From contig NZ_JACHJT010000002.1 of NCBI RefSeq assembly GCF_014203805.1, positions 806,001 through 870,000 on the forward strand: a stretch of 64,000 nucleotides of DNA. Direction: 5' to 3'. Below, piece by piece: positions 24,480-38,155 of the stretch (positions are counted from its first letter, which is position 1; each line of letters begins with the position of its first letter). The DNA is from Lipingzhangella halophila. GTDB taxonomy: Bacteria; Actinomycetota; Actinomycetes; Streptosporangiales; Streptosporangiaceae. The notes beneath the pieces were generated by a model, which saw only the letters and a list, made by a program, of their open reading frames with translations, was not told the DNA's origin and ran no database searches. A program made the translations under genes and the position numbers.

Positions 24480-25826
24480 CTAGGTCACCAGGATGCCGGC
24501 TATGGCGGCGCTCATCAGGTTGGCCAGGGTGCCCGCGAGGATCGCGCGCAGCCCGAGCTCGGCGATCTCCGATCGCCTCGAAGGCACCAGGCTTCCGAGC
24601 CCGCCGAGCAGAATGCCCAGCGAGCTGAAGTTGGCGAATCCGGTCAGCGCGAACGTCGTAATCGTGATGGTCCGCTGGGAGAACTGCTCGGCCTCCGGCG
24701 CGAACGAGGCGAACGCGACGAACTCGTTGAGGATCAGTTTCTGCCCAAGGAAGCCGCCGGCGGCGACGGCTTCCTCCCACGGCACCCCGATAACGAACAT
24801 GACCGGCGAGAACACGTAGCCGAGGATCTGCTCGAAGGTCAGGTTGGGGGCTCCGAACCATCCCGCGACACCGCCGAGCATCATGTTCAGCAGGGCGATC
24901 AGCGAGATGAACGCCAGCAGCATGGCACCGACGTTCACCGCGAGCTTCAGGCCGTCGGAGGCGCCGCGCGCGGCGGCCTCGATTACGTTGCGGGGCCCCT
25001 GCTCGCCGACTGCGCTGGAGGAACCGGAGGCGAGTCGGACCCCCATACCGGAGCTGTCCTTCGGTGGTTCGTCGCCGCCTTCCCCGGTCGACTCGCGTGA
25101 CTCGGGGGGAGGTTCCGCGCTCGCCCGGCCACTATCGTCGTCCGACTTGCCCTCAACAGGCTCCATGACCGGCTCTTCGGTTTCCGGGATGATGATCTTC
25201 GCCATCAGCAGGGCGCCCGGGGCTGCCATGAAGCTCGCCGCGATCAGGAACTCCATCCGCGCGCCAAGCTGTGCGTAGCCGACGAGCACCGTCCCGGCGA
25301 CGGTCGAGAGGCCGCCGACCATAACGGCGAAGAACTCCGAGCGGGTCATCGAGGGCAGGTAGGGGCGTATGACCAGCGGAGCCTCGGTCTGTCCGACGAA
25401 GATGTTGGCGGTCGCGTTCAGTGACTCGGACCTGCTCGTGCCGAGGGCCTTCTGCACCCCACCGCCGATGATGCGGACGACCCACTGCAGGATGTGCAGG
25501 TAGTACAGGACGGCCGTCACCGAGGCAACAAAGATGATGATCGGCAGGACCTGGAAGGCGAACGCCGCACCGTTGTCCGGCAGGATCGGCCCAAAGAGGA
25601 AGTCGATGCCCGCGTTCGACGAGTTGATTACGGCGGTGACAGCGAACGCCGCCCCCTCCAGGGCCTGTTGGCCAACGGGCCAGTAAAGGACCAGGGCGCC
25701 AAAGCCGAATTGGAGGGCAAGCGCGGCGATCACGGTGCGTGGCTTAATCGCGCGCCGGTTGGTGGAGAAAACGAATGCGATGGCGAGAAGGACGAGCATC
25801 CCGCCCAGGCCCCAGAGAACGCTCAT
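24480..25826 (-). CDS. concentrative nucleoside transporter (CNT/NupC family)
   Basis: The product has 448 residues with about ten hydrophobic segments. Family landmarks are [89 protein letters not shown] (the nucleoside-binding QTEAP loop), [10 protein letters not shown] and [23 protein letters not shown]. It imports nucleosides with a cation gradient. An unusual hydrophilic insert of about 60 residues ([19 protein letters not shown] and onward) separates the two halves in the middle of the protein; most bacterial relatives have a short loop there. No partner gene is adjacent. Confidence 0.92.
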   Translation of the reverse strand: MSVLWGLGGMLVLLAIAFVFSTNRRAIKPRTVIAALALQFGFGALVLYWPVGQQALEGAAFAVTAVINSSNAGIDFLFGPILPDNGAAFAFQVLPIIIFVASVTAVLYYLHILQWVVRIIGGGVQKALGTSRSESLNATANIFVGQTEAPLVIRPYLPSMTRSEFFAVMVGGLSTVAGTVLVGYAQLGARMEFLIAASFMAAPGALLMAKIIIPETEEPVMEPVEGKSDDDSGRASAEPPPESRESTGEGGDEPPKDSSGMGVRLASGSSSAVGEQGPRNVIEAAARGASDGLKLAVNVGAMLLAFISLIALLNMMLGGVAGWFGAPNLTFEQILGYVFSPVMFVIGVPWEEAVAAGGFLGQKLILNEFVAFASFAPEAEQFSQRTITITTFALTGFANFSSLGILLGGLGSLVPSRRSEIAELGLRAILAGTLANLMSAAIAGILVT

Positions 25827-26442
25827 GGTGCTCCATTACCCAGGAACTTTAGCGCTGGTCAAACACTGAAAGCTGCGGAAGCGAAGGTATCGGGGGAGGT
25901 CGCGGTTTATTGCTGTGCAGGGCCCCGGGGACCATGTCCCGTATACGGACTGCGGTGCAGGGTACGGGGCTCTTCTGGGCCGGAAGGAACCGGAAGGAAG
26001 ATGCGTCTGGGAGTTGTGTCGACGGCGGATCGGACGAATCAAAGCACAGTGCAGGCAGCGGCGCGACGTTGTCAATACGCGTCAAATAATTTTTCGGTTA
26101 AGTCGCTTAATGTCGCCCGTGGAGAATCGAAATTGCCCCCTACCCTGGGGAGTTCGGGGAATCCTCCCGCGCCGGCTCGTGGCGATTTGTCGACATGACG
26201 TCGTGGCGTCGCGAAGCTTTGGATCGACCGCGTGCGGTCGATCAGCTTGGCGCACTGAGGTTGAAGCCGCGTCCGAGTGGACGTCCGCCCCAGCGGTGCG
26301 GGCTACGTGTGTGCGGGAGCCTCCGATAGTCCTTGCTCGCTGGCATCCGAGGGCTCGTCTTCGGTAACCACGCACGACCACACACTGGACACGCGCCCTG
26401 GACGCCGCCACTCTCCGTGACCTGGATCACAAAGTGCCGAGT
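25827..26442. other. 620-base gap upstream of the rRNA promoters
   Basis: No supported gene. It holds an AT-rich tract near 26085-26115 and a hairpin GATCGACCGC-GT-GCGGTCGATC at 26222-26243, which may insulate the rRNA operon from upstream transcription. Confidence 0.5.
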
Positions 26443-26471
26443 TTGTCAGGGCAGGACGACGCGGCTATAGT
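26443..26471 (+). promoter_or_regulatory. candidate rRNA promoter P1
   Basis: TTGTCA (26443-26448), 17 bases, TATAGT (26466-26471) is a near-consensus housekeeping sigma promoter about 520 bases upstream of the 16S gene. Confidence 0.65.
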
Positions 26472-26664
26472 TGCCCGAGTCGCTCTGCGTGGACAGCAAC
26501 GTCCAACAGCTTGGAGCGGTTTCCTGAGTCGGACAGCCTCCAGTCGTGGGGTGTGTACGGCTGCTTTCAAGGAGTTATTCGCGTACCTCTGTCAGAGATG
26601 CAATCGCGTCCTGCGCAGTGTGCGAGAATGTTTGGAAGCACCGGGTTTAGCCGGATCACCCAAT

Positions 26665-26694
26665 TTGGTGGGGTCCGGGAAAGCCTGGTAATGT
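26665..26694 (+). promoter_or_regulatory. candidate rRNA promoter P2
   Basis: TTGGTG (26665-26670), 18 bases, TAATGT (26689-26694) with a TGG extended -10 element, about 300 bases upstream of the 16S gene. Tandem promoters are usual for actinobacterial rrn operons. Confidence 0.55.
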
Positions 26695-26778
26695 AACTTA
26701 AGAATTAACGGATTGCCGCTGCTTCTGAAGAGTTGGCTGCCTTGGTTTTTGGGTGGTTGGCTTGTGTGGGGTGGGTGG

Positions 26779-26800
26779 TTGTTCTTTGAGAACTCAACAG
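26779..26800 (+). promoter_or_regulatory. boxA-like antitermination element of the rRNA leader
   Basis: The leader carries TTCTTTGAGAACTCAACAG, the conserved actinobacterial rrn leader motif containing the boxA-like signal for Nus-factor antitermination. Confidence 0.7.
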
Positions 26801-26992
26801 CGCGTGTTTGTTTTTCTTTAGCCATGTTTGTTTTTTGGCCCCTGTGTGATGCCCCCTTGTGTGGGGGTGTTGTGGGGTTCCTTTGGTTGGCCATGGCGCT
26901 TCATGCCTGTGTGGTGTGGGTGTTGTGGTTGGTCAGGGTCTGTTTTTTCGTTGAGGTTTGCCCCTGCTGTTGTTGGGTGGGGGTGTGTGGCC

Positions 26993-32184
<5,192 letters not shown>

Positions 32185-32265
32185 ACCGCAGATGCTGGAC
32201 ACTCGCGCACACACACCCCCACACACGCCCGCGCGTGGGTGGGGATCCACAAATCAGGTGAGTTT
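32185..32265 (+). other. 23S-5S spacer with the 3' half of the 23S processing stem
   Basis: The spacer is C/A-rich, mirroring the G/T-rich 16S-23S spacer. Positions 32198-32212 pair perfectly with 29076-29090. Confidence 0.75.
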
Positions 32266-32384
32266 CGTGGTGGCCATAGCGTGGGGGAAACACCCGGACC
32301 CGTTCCGAACCCGGTCGTTAAGCCCCACAGCGCCGATGGTACTGCCCCCATGGTGTGGGGTGGGAGAGTAGGACACCGCCACGA
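32266..32384 (+). rRNA. rrf: 5S ribosomal RNA
   Basis: The roughly 119-base gene runs from TTCGTGGTGGCCATAGCG to ACACCGCCACGA, with the conserved CCCGGACCCGTTCCGAACCC segment. The terminal strands GTGGTGG and CCGCCAC pair as in all 5S rRNAs. Confidence 0.96.
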
Positions 32385-32393
32385 TTACCCCAA

Positions 32394-32428
32394 AAGGAGG
32401 GGTGGGAGCACAGCTCCCACCCCTCCTT
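32394..32428 (+). terminator. rRNA operon terminator
   Basis: A perfect 16-bp stem (AAGGAGGGGTGGGAGC with its complement) closes an ACA loop and is followed by ATTTT, ten bases after 5S. Confidence 0.92.
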
Positions 32429-32522
32429 ATTTTCATGCCCCAGGAATGGGAACGCGTACTTGATTTTCCTGGGGATTGCGGATATTCCGGAGAGCACCCC
32501 GTCCGATGTGGAGAGGACCTGT

Positions 32523-33215
32523 GTGGACCTTGGATCGAGGTCGTTAGGCGATCTCCCCGAGCGGATGCTCGCGATCCCAGGCGGGGACATCGTTCTCCGC
32601 GACGAGGGAGCGAAGCGAAACTGGGAGGTCGAGGTTCGGCCCTTCCTCCTGGCGCCCCATCCCGTGACCCGCGAGTTGTACAGCGTGGTCCAAGGTGCGG
32701 CCCCAGCGAGTTCCGCGGGATCGCGGACCCCGGTAACGGAGGTCTGCTGGATCGAGGCCGTTCGGTTCTGCAACCTGCTCTCCCAAGAGACAGGGCTTTC
32801 CCCCTGTTACTCGATCGGCGATGACCCCGACGGTCAGGATGTGGTCTGCGACTGGGAGGCTGACGGTTATCGGCTTCCCACCGAGGCGGAGTGGGAGTAC
32901 GCATGCCGGGCCGGGAGCTCAGGTGACCGCTACGGAGAGCTGGACGAGATCGCCTGGTACCGCGGGAACTCCGATGGCATGGTGCACGACGTAGCCGCCA
33001 AGGTTCCCAACGCGTGGGGACTCCACGACATGATCGGCAACGTTTGGGAATGGTGCTGGGATGTCTACGACCCTCGTGTCTACGGCCCCTACCGGGTGTT
33101 CCGCGGTGGAGGATGGCAGGACCACCCCCGCGGGTGCCGCGCGTCGTCCCGACGCAAGAGCCACCCGACCCTGCGTATCGACGACCTGGGATTCCGACTG
33201 GCCCGAACACGGTGA
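32523..33215 (+). CDS. FGE-sulfatase (SUMF1/EgtB/PvdO) domain protein
   Basis: The GTG at 32523 follows GAGAGG by six bases and gives 230 residues. The C-type lectin-like FGE fold is shown by MLAIPGGDIVL, PVTEVCWIEAVRFCNLLS, YRLPTEAEWEYACRAG, AWGLHDMIGNVWEWCWDVYD and FRGGGWQDHPRGCRASSRRKS...DLGFRLAR. True formylglycine-generating enzymes have two catalytic cysteines after RGGS; aligned here, the first is Asp and only the second (RGC) remains. A standard copper-dependent sulfatase-activating role is therefore unlikely. It begins 94 bases after the rRNA terminator, and no sulfatase gene is seen nearby. Substrate unknown. Confidence 0.8.
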   Translation: MDLGSRSLGDLPERMLAIPGGDIVLRDEGAKRNWEVEVRPFLLAPHPVTRELYSVVQGAAPASSAGSRTPVTEVCWIEAVRFCNLLSQETGLSPCYSIGDDPDGQDVVCDWEADGYRLPTEAEWEYACRAGSSGDRYGELDEIAWYRGNSDGMVHDVAAKVPNAWGLHDMIGNVWEWCWDVYDPRVYGPYRVFRGGGWQDHPRGCRASSRRKSHPTLRIDDLGFRLARTR

Positions 33216-33359
33216 GAGACCAGCTCGACCACTCGGCGTCCACCTACTGTGCGCTGGGGCGTCCGCACCCTCGCCGTATCCTTGGCGCACCCTTGGTGCG
33301 CCCTCCGAGACAGACCAACGAGTCGACCACTCCCCCGGCCGGTTTCCAGGGAGCGCTCC

Positions 33360-34142
33360 TCAGCGGGCTTTGCGCTCGCGGGTGGTCTCTCTGAGGTAGG
33401 ACTCCCAGGTTTGGTGCCCTTCCCGGTGATCCGGAGCCAGCAACATACCTGACCGCAGCGCCGAGCCCAGCGCGCCGGGAAGAGGGATGCTCGTTGCCCG
33501 CGCGCGGACGTGGCGTGCGGCGAGATACAGGTTCGCGAGATCCCTGGCGGTCCGGACCTCTGGACCGCCAATATCGGGCACGCGTCCCTGCGGTGGGCCC
33601 TTCACGAACTCCACCAGTCGTTCCGCCACGTCGGCGGCCGCGATGGGCTGAAGATACGTCTTCGCTGGCACCGGCACCACCGGGGAACGACTGGCCGCGT
33701 CCAGCACCCATTCGAGGAGCTCGTGGAACTGCGTCGCGCGCAGGATCGTGTGGCCCAGCCCCGATTCCTCGAAGAGCCCTTCCACGGCCGCCTTGGTCTG
33801 GTTGTAACTGGACGGAATCCGGTCGCAGCCGACGATGGACACGAAGATGACGTGCTCGACACCGGCCCGTCCCGCCTCGCTCAGCAGGTTTCCTGCCTGC
33901 GTTACGTCCCGCGTTCTCTCCCACGGGTCGCTGGCGCAGTGGATAACCGTTGTGCAATCCTGCACCGCCTGCCTGACCCTGTGACCGCTGGTGAGGTCGC
34001 CGGTGAACCACTCAGCTCCGTTCGGCCAGACCGGGGCTGAACGCCGGCTCAGCACGCGCGTCTCCTCGTCCGCGTCGATCAGTCGTTCCACGACATGCCG
34101 GCCGAGTGTCCCGGAACCGCCGGTGACGAGCGTCGTTGCCAT
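33360..34142 (-). CDS. atypical short-chain dehydrogenase / NmrA-like NAD(P)-binding protein
   Basis: The 260-residue product begins with the dinucleotide motif TLVTGGSGTLGRHVVERLIDADEETRVLSRR, followed by AEWFTGDLTSG and HVIFVSIVGCDRIPSSYNQTKAAVEGLFEESGLGHTILRATQFHE, as in the atypical SDR a5/NmrA group. The Y-x-x-x-K pair (YNQTK) is present. Such proteins are NAD(P)H sensors, quinone reductases or epimerase relatives. AAGGGGG precedes the ATG. It stands alone on the minus strand. Confidence 0.88.
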   Translation of the reverse strand: MATTLVTGGSGTLGRHVVERLIDADEETRVLSRRSAPVWPNGAEWFTGDLTSGHRVRQAVQDCTTVIHCASDPWERTRDVTQAGNLLSEAGRAGVEHVIFVSIVGCDRIPSSYNQTKAAVEGLFEESGLGHTILRATQFHELLEWVLDAASRSPVVPVPAKTYLQPIAAADVAERLVEFVKGPPQGRVPDIGGPEVRTARDLANLYLAARHVRARATSIPLPGALGSALRSGMLLAPDHREGHQTWESYLRETTRERKAR

Positions 34143-34834
34143 AGGGCCCCCTTCTCTCCCCAGTGATCATGCCTCGGTGAGACGGCTATTAGCCGTTGCG
34201 TCGCCCGCTACCCCGAGTTGCCTTTCGGCCCACCCGGGTGTCGCCATGTCAACCGAACGGAAACCGGAAACCGGACGGCGGCAACCGCGTCGCCCCACGA
34301 GACCGCGGCAGGCGTGGGCGCGGGTGGGCAGAGCAGTGCGGCCACAAAGCGACGCGGCGCCATGTCGCGCTCTCACGCTGCTCGTACGTGGGGAACGGCG
34401 GCGTTCGGGGTGCCTTGGGGTGCCCTGTGGTGGCTCGCTCGGCGGTGTGATGCGGCGATCCCATCGGGAGGTGCAGATGGTCCCGCCACTCGGGTGGATC
34501 GTCCTGGGGCCGCGAAGGGAGTTCCAACGGAGGTCTGTTCGGTCAGGTTCACTGGGCACGATGCGGCCGGCCAGTTGGCCGTCGTGCGGGACGAGACTGT
34601 GCGCGCTCCTCGGGCTGCTGTTCCCGGAGGCCGGATCGACCGGCGACGTGTGGGCGGCACGAGAGGTCTCGTTATTCGCCGGTCCAGCCGGTCCACCAGA
34701 GACAGCGCGCTCCGGTCATCCCGCTCGGCAGCGGTGAGACACGATGCGTCGCGTGGTTCCCTGTCCTGGGCCTCGGCACACGCGCACTACACGGCGGGCG
34801 GCGACCGCCTGCCGCACGGTGGGGGAAGAGAGGG
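34143..34834. other. 690-base gap, no gene supported
   Basis: Frames are Arg/Ala-rich on both strands and lack ribosome sites; no RNA or strong repeat was recognised. Confidence 0.45.
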
Positions 34835-34939
34835 CTACTCTTCTTCGTCGGGGTCGTCCGCGGAGGGCTCCATTAGTTGCTGTATCAGCGCGATGAATTC
34901 GTCGTCGGTCATCGCTGCCCAGTCGACACGCTCACTCAT
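34835..34939 (-). CDS. short acidic peptide, 34 residues, unknown
   Basis: The minus strand encodes MSERVDWAAMTDDEFIALIQ followed by QLMEPSADDPDEEE and a stop. The composition is far from a random GC-rich shadow: a regular amphipathic stretch (W, M, F, I, L at helix spacing) and an acidic tail. No good Shine-Dalgarno is seen. It might be a regulatory microprotein or a precursor-type peptide, but no modifying enzyme is adjacent. Confidence 0.45.
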   Translation of the reverse strand: MSERVDWAAMTDDEFIALIQQLMEPSADDPDEEE

Positions 34940-35281
34940 GGTCAGGGGGTTTCCCTGGGTTCAAGATCAATAAGCATGAAAAGCCCGATCTCGCCGAACA
35001 ACGGTCAGTGACCAGGGGAGTTCGCGAGCGCCCCGTTCCCGCCGAATCCCTGACACGGGTACAGCAAGTGCGTTACCAGGCGTTTCGCGGACGAAGCGAT
35101 GCACTGGGGTGATCCGGGGGACCATGCCGACGCGCCGCTACGCTTTTCATGAAATGTCCACATCCGGCCGAAGCGCGGCCGAACGCACTGGGGCAACCCC
35201 CGTGGCCCCGCGTATCCGTTTGGGGACCGTGGGATACGGCGGCGACGGGGCCGGGACGCCGCTGGAGCGGGCTGGCGCCGA
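34940..35281. other. 340-base gap, no gene seen
   Basis: I see no gene or RNA here. It is the leader region of the small peptide gene and lies downstream of the HTH/zinc protein; the AT-rich stretch at 34960-34990 could hold the peptide's promoter. Confidence 0.4.
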
Positions 35282-35590
35282 TCAGAGTTGGCGGTTCACG
35301 GCACTGCGACATTGCGGGCACCGGCAGCGCTTGTTGTATCCGGTGACGGTGCCGTGCGGAAGATCGGGATCGCGCTCCGCCATCAGCGTGGTGTCGAGCT
35401 GTTCTCCGAAGGCGCTCAGGATACGCGCGGCCGAGAACACACGACGCGGGTTCACCCCCAGCTCACGTGCCGCGTCGTCGACGTGGGCCCCTGTGCGGAT
35501 CTTCGCGATGAGCCGCGATCGGACGGACGGTGGGACCTCCTGTTCGGCGTTCGCGATCAACTGCTCAGTGTCGTCGATGGGATGCTTCAT
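35282..35590 (-). CDS. small HTH protein with C-terminal zinc-knuckle motif
   Basis: The ATG at 35590, seven bases after AGGA, gives 102 residues. The middle part (VRSRLIAKIRTGAHVDDAARELGVNPRRVFSAARI) looks like a sigma-region-4/resolvase-type HTH. The C-terminus HGTVTGYNKRCRCPQCRSA supplies one His and three Cys in the pattern CxCxxC, a probable zinc site. The H-G-T...Y...C-x-C-x-x-C-x-x-A ending recurs in small actinobacterial and actinophage proteins. A DNA-binding role is inferred. Upstream in-frame extension is Arg-rich and unlikely to be translated. Confidence 0.7.
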   Translation of the reverse strand: MKHPIDDTEQLIANAEQEVPPSVRSRLIAKIRTGAHVDDAARELGVNPRRVFSAARILSAFGEQLDTTLMAERDPDLPHGTVTGYNKRCRCPQCRSAVNRQL

Positions 35591-36281
35591 AGGGTTCCTA
35601 GCGTGTTCACGAGGGCGAATACCCTCAGCGATCCATCCTGCATCGTATGTTCTCCCGGAACTTCTATGGTCGCTGTCGAGTGAGCGCCGCTGTGCACGCT
35701 GTAACGGCGCGCACACCTCCGCACCCCTACATCTCCCCGCCCTGGGCTGCGTCTGCCGCTGGTCTCCGCGGCGGCCGTGGTCGTGGGCGCGATGCACCGC
35801 GGCCGAGCCCCGGATCGCGGGGAGCGTTCAGGCGCCCGCTACCCCGGCTGGACACGGTTGCTACGCCGATTCCGGATGAGCTGAATGGGCAGGATAGACC
35901 CGGTGGTTCGGGGCGGACGAGCGCGACAGGGTGAGCGCCCCAATGGCGGGCTGGCACATGGACACCAGCATTCGCACGCGTCACATCTCCCTGGGTGGCG
36001 GGTTCCAGTCCCGAAAGGGCAGCCGCGCCCGTACTCGCGGTGCGGTACCGCTGCGGACGACGTGTGCCTTTCCTGGGCGATCGCTGGTGACCTGCGAGGG
36101 TCCCCCGGATCGCGGCGGACGGCGAGTTCCCTGTTTGGCATGGACCGAAATCCGGGGTGGAGCGGCGGAACGAAGAGGTACCGCGTTCGGGAGGCCGATT
36201 TCTAGAAATGCATTGCTAGAGGCTAGGTCGAGTGCTTCTCTGGAGTCACGGCACTTGTACCCAGTGTTTATGGACAGCGTC
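35591..36281. other. 690-base gap, no gene supported
   Basis: No frame has both a ribosome site and a recognisable product. The last 80 bases are AT-richer and probably contain the promoter of the XRE gene at 36282. Confidence 0.45.
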
Positions 36282-37115
36282 ATGACCAGTCCTACCGTTC
36301 GACGCCGCCGGCTTTCCGCGGAGTTGCGCAAGCGTCGTGTCCAAGCCGGAATGACACTCAGCGATGTTGCCGACGTGCTCGAATGGTCCCCGGCCAAGCT
36401 CGGGCACATTGAGACCGGGATCCGCAAGTGGCCCTCGGTCATCGAGGTCTCCGCTCTACTCCGGCTGTACGGAGTCACCGGAGGCCAGCGTGAGGCGATC
36501 CTCACTCTGGTACGCGAGTCGCGTCTGCGTCCCTGGTGGACCGAGTACGAGGACGTGATCTCCTCGGCGTACGTGGGGAACGAGGCGGGCGCTGTGTCCA
36601 TCGACACCTATGCCGGGATGCTCGTACCGGACCTCCTCCAGGTGCCCGAGTACACTGCGGCGTTCGCGCGCTCGCAGGGACGTACCGAGCGCGCGGTTGA
36701 ACGCACGGTGGCGGCGTACCTGAAGCGCCAGGAAGCGCTCGACCGCGACCCGCTGGAGCGGTACCACGCGGTGGTGGAGGAGGACGCCCTGCAGCGTCTC
36801 GGCTCCGACCGGCGGCTCCTGAACGCCCAGCTACGCCGGCTGATCGAGCTCGGGACGGAGCACGACCGCGTTGTGCTCCAGTTGCTTCCCACGTCGGCAG
36901 GGCTGCATGCGGGGGCCGCCGGACCGTTCACCGTACTCGGGTTCGACGAGGACGAGGCGTCCCTCGCCTTCGTCGACGCTCCCCAGGGAGGTGGGATCGT
37001 GGAGTCCGACGACGGCGTGCACCGGTGCCAGGGCGTCTGGCGGCGCATCACCGCGGTCGCGAGCACCCGCGAGTCCACGGTCAGTACGCTGCGGAGGCTC
37101 GCGTTGCTCACCTGA
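36282..37115 (+). CDS. XRE-family HTH regulator with DUF5753 domain
   Basis: The product is 277 residues from ATG 36282 (an ATG at 36270 is also possible); no ribosome site is visible, so the message may be leaderless. Residues 8-70 form the XRE HTH (LSAELRKRRVQAGMTLSDVADVLEWSPAKLGHIETGIRKWPSVIEVSALLRLYGV). From about 95 onward is DUF5753, with AVSIDTYAGMLVPDLLQVPEYTAAFAR, RQEALDR and LQLLPTSAGLHAGAAGPFTVLGFDE. These regulators usually pair with a DUF397 partner; none was found within 300 bases on either side, making it an orphan. Confidence 0.9.
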   Translation: MTSPTVRRRRLSAELRKRRVQAGMTLSDVADVLEWSPAKLGHIETGIRKWPSVIEVSALLRLYGVTGGQREAILTLVRESRLRPWWTEYEDVISSAYVGNEAGAVSIDTYAGMLVPDLLQVPEYTAAFARSQGRTERAVERTVAAYLKRQEALDRDPLERYHAVVEEDALQRLGSDRRLLNAQLRRLIELGTEHDRVVLQLLPTSAGLHAGAAGPFTVLGFDEDEASLAFVDAPQGGGIVESDDGVHRCQGVWRRITAVASTRESTVSTLRRLALLT

Positions 37116-37283
37116 GTTTCACGCCACACGCCCCGCTGCCGGGAGCAGCCGGTGCGCGGCGCGAAGCCTCATCGTCCCATCCGCCTGGGTGGTTCGGTCC
37201 CGACTCGCGGAGGCCATCGAAAACGCTTGGAGTGAAACGACCCCTGTAGAGCCGGGATCGGACACTTCGGGTTGCTAGTCTGC

Positions 37284-37312
37284 TTGGAGACAACTCCATA
37301 CAGTTCTAAACT
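37284..37312 (+). promoter_or_regulatory. candidate promoter of the DLW-39 gene
   Basis: TTGGAG (37284-37289), 17 bases, TAAACT (37307-37312), about 130 bases before the DLW-39 start in a locally AT-rich stretch. Confidence 0.4.
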
Positions 37313-37440
37313 GACGCCTTCCGCTCGGGTGGACGGGCAGACAGGGATCGGCCGGGCATCCCGGCCGGGACCGCTCCGATCTCCGAGCTGCGCGTCCAAG
37401 CAAGACCCGAATACCAATGACCGAAGAAGGGGTCCACGCC

Positions 37441-37563
37441 GTGAAGAAGATCATTGTCCTGGTGTTGGTGGCGCTCGGAGCGTTCGCCATCTACCGCAAG
37501 ATCCAGGCCGACCGCGCCGAGCTTGATCTGTGGACGGAAGCCACCGCGGCCAGCGACAGCTAG
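37441..37563 (+). CDS. DLW-39 family small membrane protein (40 aa)
   Basis: The GTG at 37441, eight bases after AAGAAGGGG, encodes MKKIIVLVLVALGAFAIYRK, then a hydrophilic tail containing AELDLWTEAT. One N-terminal membrane helix and the DLW motif near residue 30 identify the DLW-39 family, conserved in actinobacteria beside tRNA genes downstream of gyrA. Function is unknown. Here tRNA-Ala follows 205 bases later, the usual neighbour. Confidence 0.88.
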   Translation: MKKIIVLVLVALGAFAIYRKIQADRAELDLWTEATAASDS

Positions 37564-37767
37564 AACCAGGTAGAGCCATCCAGCCACGGCACGTGCCGAC
37601 GTGCCGATGGCTGTTGCTTTTGTGCCGGGAGACGTGGGCGGACGTTCGTCCCCTTGCCGACGCCCGCGCCTCCAGGCACAAGCAGCCTTTCGTTCGCTCT
37701 GGAGACTTGGAGAAACCCGGTCGGCGCTGCTGGCCGAAACCGGTATGCTCTCCATTGACCGACGTCA

Positions 37768-37840
37768 GGGGCCATAGCTCAGAAGGTAGAGCGCCGGTTT
37801 TGCATACCGGAGGTCAGGGGTTCGATTCCCCTTGGCTCCA
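37768..37840 (+). tRNA. tRNA-Ala (anticodon TGC)
   Basis: The 73-base gene folds fully: acceptor GGGGCCA/TGGCTCC, D arm AGCTCAGAAGGTAGAGC, anticodon stem CCGGT/ACCGG with loop TTTGCAT (TGC at 37801-37803), and T arm AGGGGTTCGATTCCCCT. Discriminator A; CCA is not encoded. A degenerate copy of its 3' half recurs at 40900-40936. Confidence 0.97.
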
Positions 37841-37870
37841 CGATTGTCTTCGCGGAACACGCGAACACCA

Positions 37871-37903
37871 ACGGCCGCCCGAGGCTCGTTCTCGGGCGGC
37901 CGT
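37871..37903 (+). terminator. terminator after tRNA-Ala
   Basis: ACGGCCGCCCGAG and CTCGGGCGGCCGT form a perfect 13-bp stem with a 7-base loop, 30 bases after the tRNA. Confidence 0.8.
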
Positions 37904-38091
37904 CGCGCATTCAGCGCACATGGGGTCAGGAGCATCACGCGGCCCGCACCCGCACCCGCACCGGAGCCGGGAGCCTTCCAGCTTCACGAAAACCACTCCG
38001 GGAAGGTCCGGAGCGATCAGGTGGGCGTTGGTCCCGCACCGTCCCGGGCGCCATGTCCGTCTGCGACGCCTCATCGAGCCGTAGGGCGGTC

Positions 38092-38133
38092 ACTGTTGCC
38101 GCCTACGGGGATCCCGCCGCAGGCGGCAACAGT
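38092..38133 (-). terminator. terminator-like inverted repeat after the MFS gene
   Basis: ACTGTTGCCGCCT and AGGCGGCAACAGT are perfect 13-bp complements with a 16-base loop, 22 bases beyond the MFS stop. Confidence 0.65.
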
Positions 38134-38155
38134 CAGCGCGCTGGTGTGGTACGGG

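Noticed and set aside
34143-34834. Possible lanthipeptide or other RiPP cluster around the short acidic peptide
   Set aside because: No modifying enzyme, protease or transporter lies next to it, so a RiPP call is not supported.
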